Source of the DNA: Verrucomicrobiota bacterium
GTDB taxonomy: Bacteria > Verrucomicrobiota > Verrucomicrobiia > Opitutales > Opitutaceae
Assembly (NCBI GenBank): GCA_023426435.1
Contig: JAFAAS010000197.1
Location: 35,807 to 99,806, forward strand
DNA length: 64,000 bases
Direction: 5' to 3'
A program made the position numbers and the translations under genes. This document shows positions 63,601 to 64,000 of this stretch, piece after piece; positions within the stretch are counted from its first letter, which is position 1, and every line of letters starts with the position of its first letter. The notes below the pieces were generated by a model. The model saw nothing but the letters and a program-made list of their open reading frames with translations, was not told the origin of the DNA and ran no database searches.

Positions 63601-64000
63601 GATTCGCCCACGTCACCGGAAATTTCTCCAGCGTCACCGTCGCCACGCGCGTATCCAAAATCTCCATCACATTCACCGGCGCATCCAACACCGCCCGCAT
63701 CTCCGGTTCCTCGCCCGCCACGCCTTCGCCCTTCATCGCCAGTCCAAAACGCTCCACCATCACCGCCTCACCACGCCGCGCCACCTGCGCATCGAATCGC
63801 CCGTCGAACGCCCCCATCACCGCCAGCTCCGGCATCAACCGCCCAAACTCCTTCGCCTCCACCTCGCCCCCCAACGTCGCCGTCGCTTCGCCACTGTTCG
63901 CATCCAACGAAAACACCGCCTCCGCCTTCGTCACCACCTCCGGCATCGGCTCGCCCAATGCCGCCGACACCAACCTCCCCTCTTTCACGCTCAACCCCAC
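60668..64000 (-). CDS. AsmA/TamB-like large envelope protein, 5' end outside window
   Basis: At least 1110 residues, cut by the right edge (the true start is likely further upstream). Repeated beta-strand motifs and dyads such as 'ANPWLVSAEVELGP', 'AKPWIGSMELDGVLEP' and, near the C-terminus, the AsmA-like region IDVRSTVRSRGNALPELIERTAGEF followed by LSPELRALGRLLKKFAEMPVDEI. AsmA-like proteins span the periplasm and are thought to carry lipids. The C-terminal tail (KAKEEAAKKTAEVRS) is charged. The assignment rests on these patterns and is not certain. Confidence 0.7.
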   Translation of the reverse strand: MGLSVKEGRLVSAALGEPMPEVVTKAEAVFSLDANSGEATATLGGEVEAKEFGRLMPELAVMGAFDGRFDAQVARRGEAVMVERFGLAMKGEGVAGEEPEMRAVLDAPVNVMEILDTRVATVTLEKFPVTWANPWLVSAEVELGPAQFGGEWAVELADGAERVVMTAVRPSVVAPVVFEGLPLPPGTFSLSPRLELTSAGVRVDVADFSAVSEAGERMSGRAGVTYDFETEAIGLDGEMSGRVPTVPFSVTARWAGTMMGDVLELRTLDVEGREEGREARPMEVKLLRAVTVDLETLNVPAVDEARDVLRLKFDGLALGWVSQWLSDAVVEGSLGRGESVVSVADGGKLSLVTIQPWELAGAKLAVGGREMIDGRVAFSPGGEFLENRIEAKVGRIEGLDARGNRVRGDVSVSARVAEKRATMDVTLEAELPALPGSEGTFGVVTATLKASAHNESETLVAMDAFELRVRNAERELASVVAPEPFVLGLANSGTAVLATLAPLRVSVGEMPLAWAKPWIGSMELDGVLEPCEFAVTGKMTKLLVRPLTPVNVRELAVWNEAGEMVREAAFSFFPGLDLTVICMPVPEFMLVMQGHAHLTNGALDVAGKRAMDLDGALRFLGNDRTVLPSGVELTTRLELSALAGVAAVKASGVPADGSVVARVNGDLLGKAPIEFWTRIEGVRAADGTRDLPAVEVESHGKVSLEDGFFGDVAVTMETQPRMTDARFEMRLNPKDAMLQVASGFRSRFFDAGEALEWAKVFQPANGEAVVAESGEKQAGERGGKEYEQWGVPFWSVVRGHFDLEMGAVQSGPYRVDELRGRLELRDREVELKDLRGSMFAGRWSGTVRIDYRPEDKEADHALTGEFRIEQFDSSRVVQTVFPEELSSVEAKIDVRSTVRSRGNALPELIERTAGEFTVEGREGVVRLKVPKQELAATAAVFGGTILLSPELRALGRLLKKFAEMPVDEIRISGERTEAGEVALKELRIESPQAKLVAKGRIPAVDGEPLMNRPLELSIDLAAKDEMAVILGGMSLIEKKPRADGYRGLKEQFVLGGKAGEPDTGPLYDLLAKAVVGSKGTWGFLMRKVQNEVNKMKAKEEAAKKTAEVRS

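Overview
The window is GC-rich, densely coded DNA that looks chromosomal. It most likely comes from an Opitutaceae-type member of the Verrucomicrobiota. This is inferred from gene content: a PEP-CTERM sorting protein, large secreted glycoside hydrolases, a recA gene preceded by the TGTTC-N4-GAACA operator reported for verrucomicrobial LexA, and a complete F-type ATP synthase operon. No species can be named from sequence alone. I saw no tRNA, rRNA, CRISPR array, phage genes or insertion-sequence transposase.

Layout. 1-10 kb: the 5' part of an outer-membrane beta-barrel gene running off the left edge, an esterase-like gene, a small membrane protein, a secreted GH2 beta-galactosidase-like enzyme, a DUF433/DUF5615 toxin-antitoxin-like pair, a PEP-CTERM protein, an alpha/beta-hydrolase remnant, a secreted intradiol-dioxygenase-like protein, a RibD/DHFR-like reductase, a VOC protein and a methyltransferase. 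10-13 kb: a ferrous-iron uptake operon (two FeoA paralogues, FeoB, a FeoB-associated Cys-rich protein). 13-19.7 kb: atpBEFHAGDC. 19.8-23.7 kb: mnmE-mnmG-trmB, all tRNA modification, with pdxH divergent. 24.6-29 kb: an ABC exporter with HlyD-type adaptor. 29-33 kb: recA, an anion transporter, a sugar-nucleotide epimerase and a glutaredoxin. 33-44 kb: nitrogen assimilation (gltB, gltD, gdhA) around a KaiC-like/PPDK-N fusion protein. 44-53 kb: a GH3 glucosidase, TrpB-like protein, a soluble chemoreceptor-like protein, a cytochrome c-sugar dehydrogenase fusion, small conserved proteins, a NIPSNAP protein and an unassigned protein with kinase-like motifs. 54-60 kb: a signalling and redox cluster (two histidine kinases with receiver domains, a cytochrome c, a globin lacking the proximal His, a LuxR-type regulator). 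60-64 kb: a secreted hypothetical protein and a large AsmA-like protein cut by the right edge.

The most unusual layer is the intergenic DNA. Several families of short palindromic repeats fill the gaps: a roughly 155-bp element in three copies that always sits at a gene 3' end in the same polarity and twice supplies the stop codon; a GC-rich AGCCCG...CGGGCT hairpin in five copies, one acting as an evident terminator; a 180-bp nested palindrome resembling a MITE; and long palindromes in two atp intercistronic spacers. Other candidates for follow-up are the verrucomicrobial-type SOS box in the recA promoter, the His-less globin, the kinase-like unknown and the KaiC-like/PPDK-N fusion.
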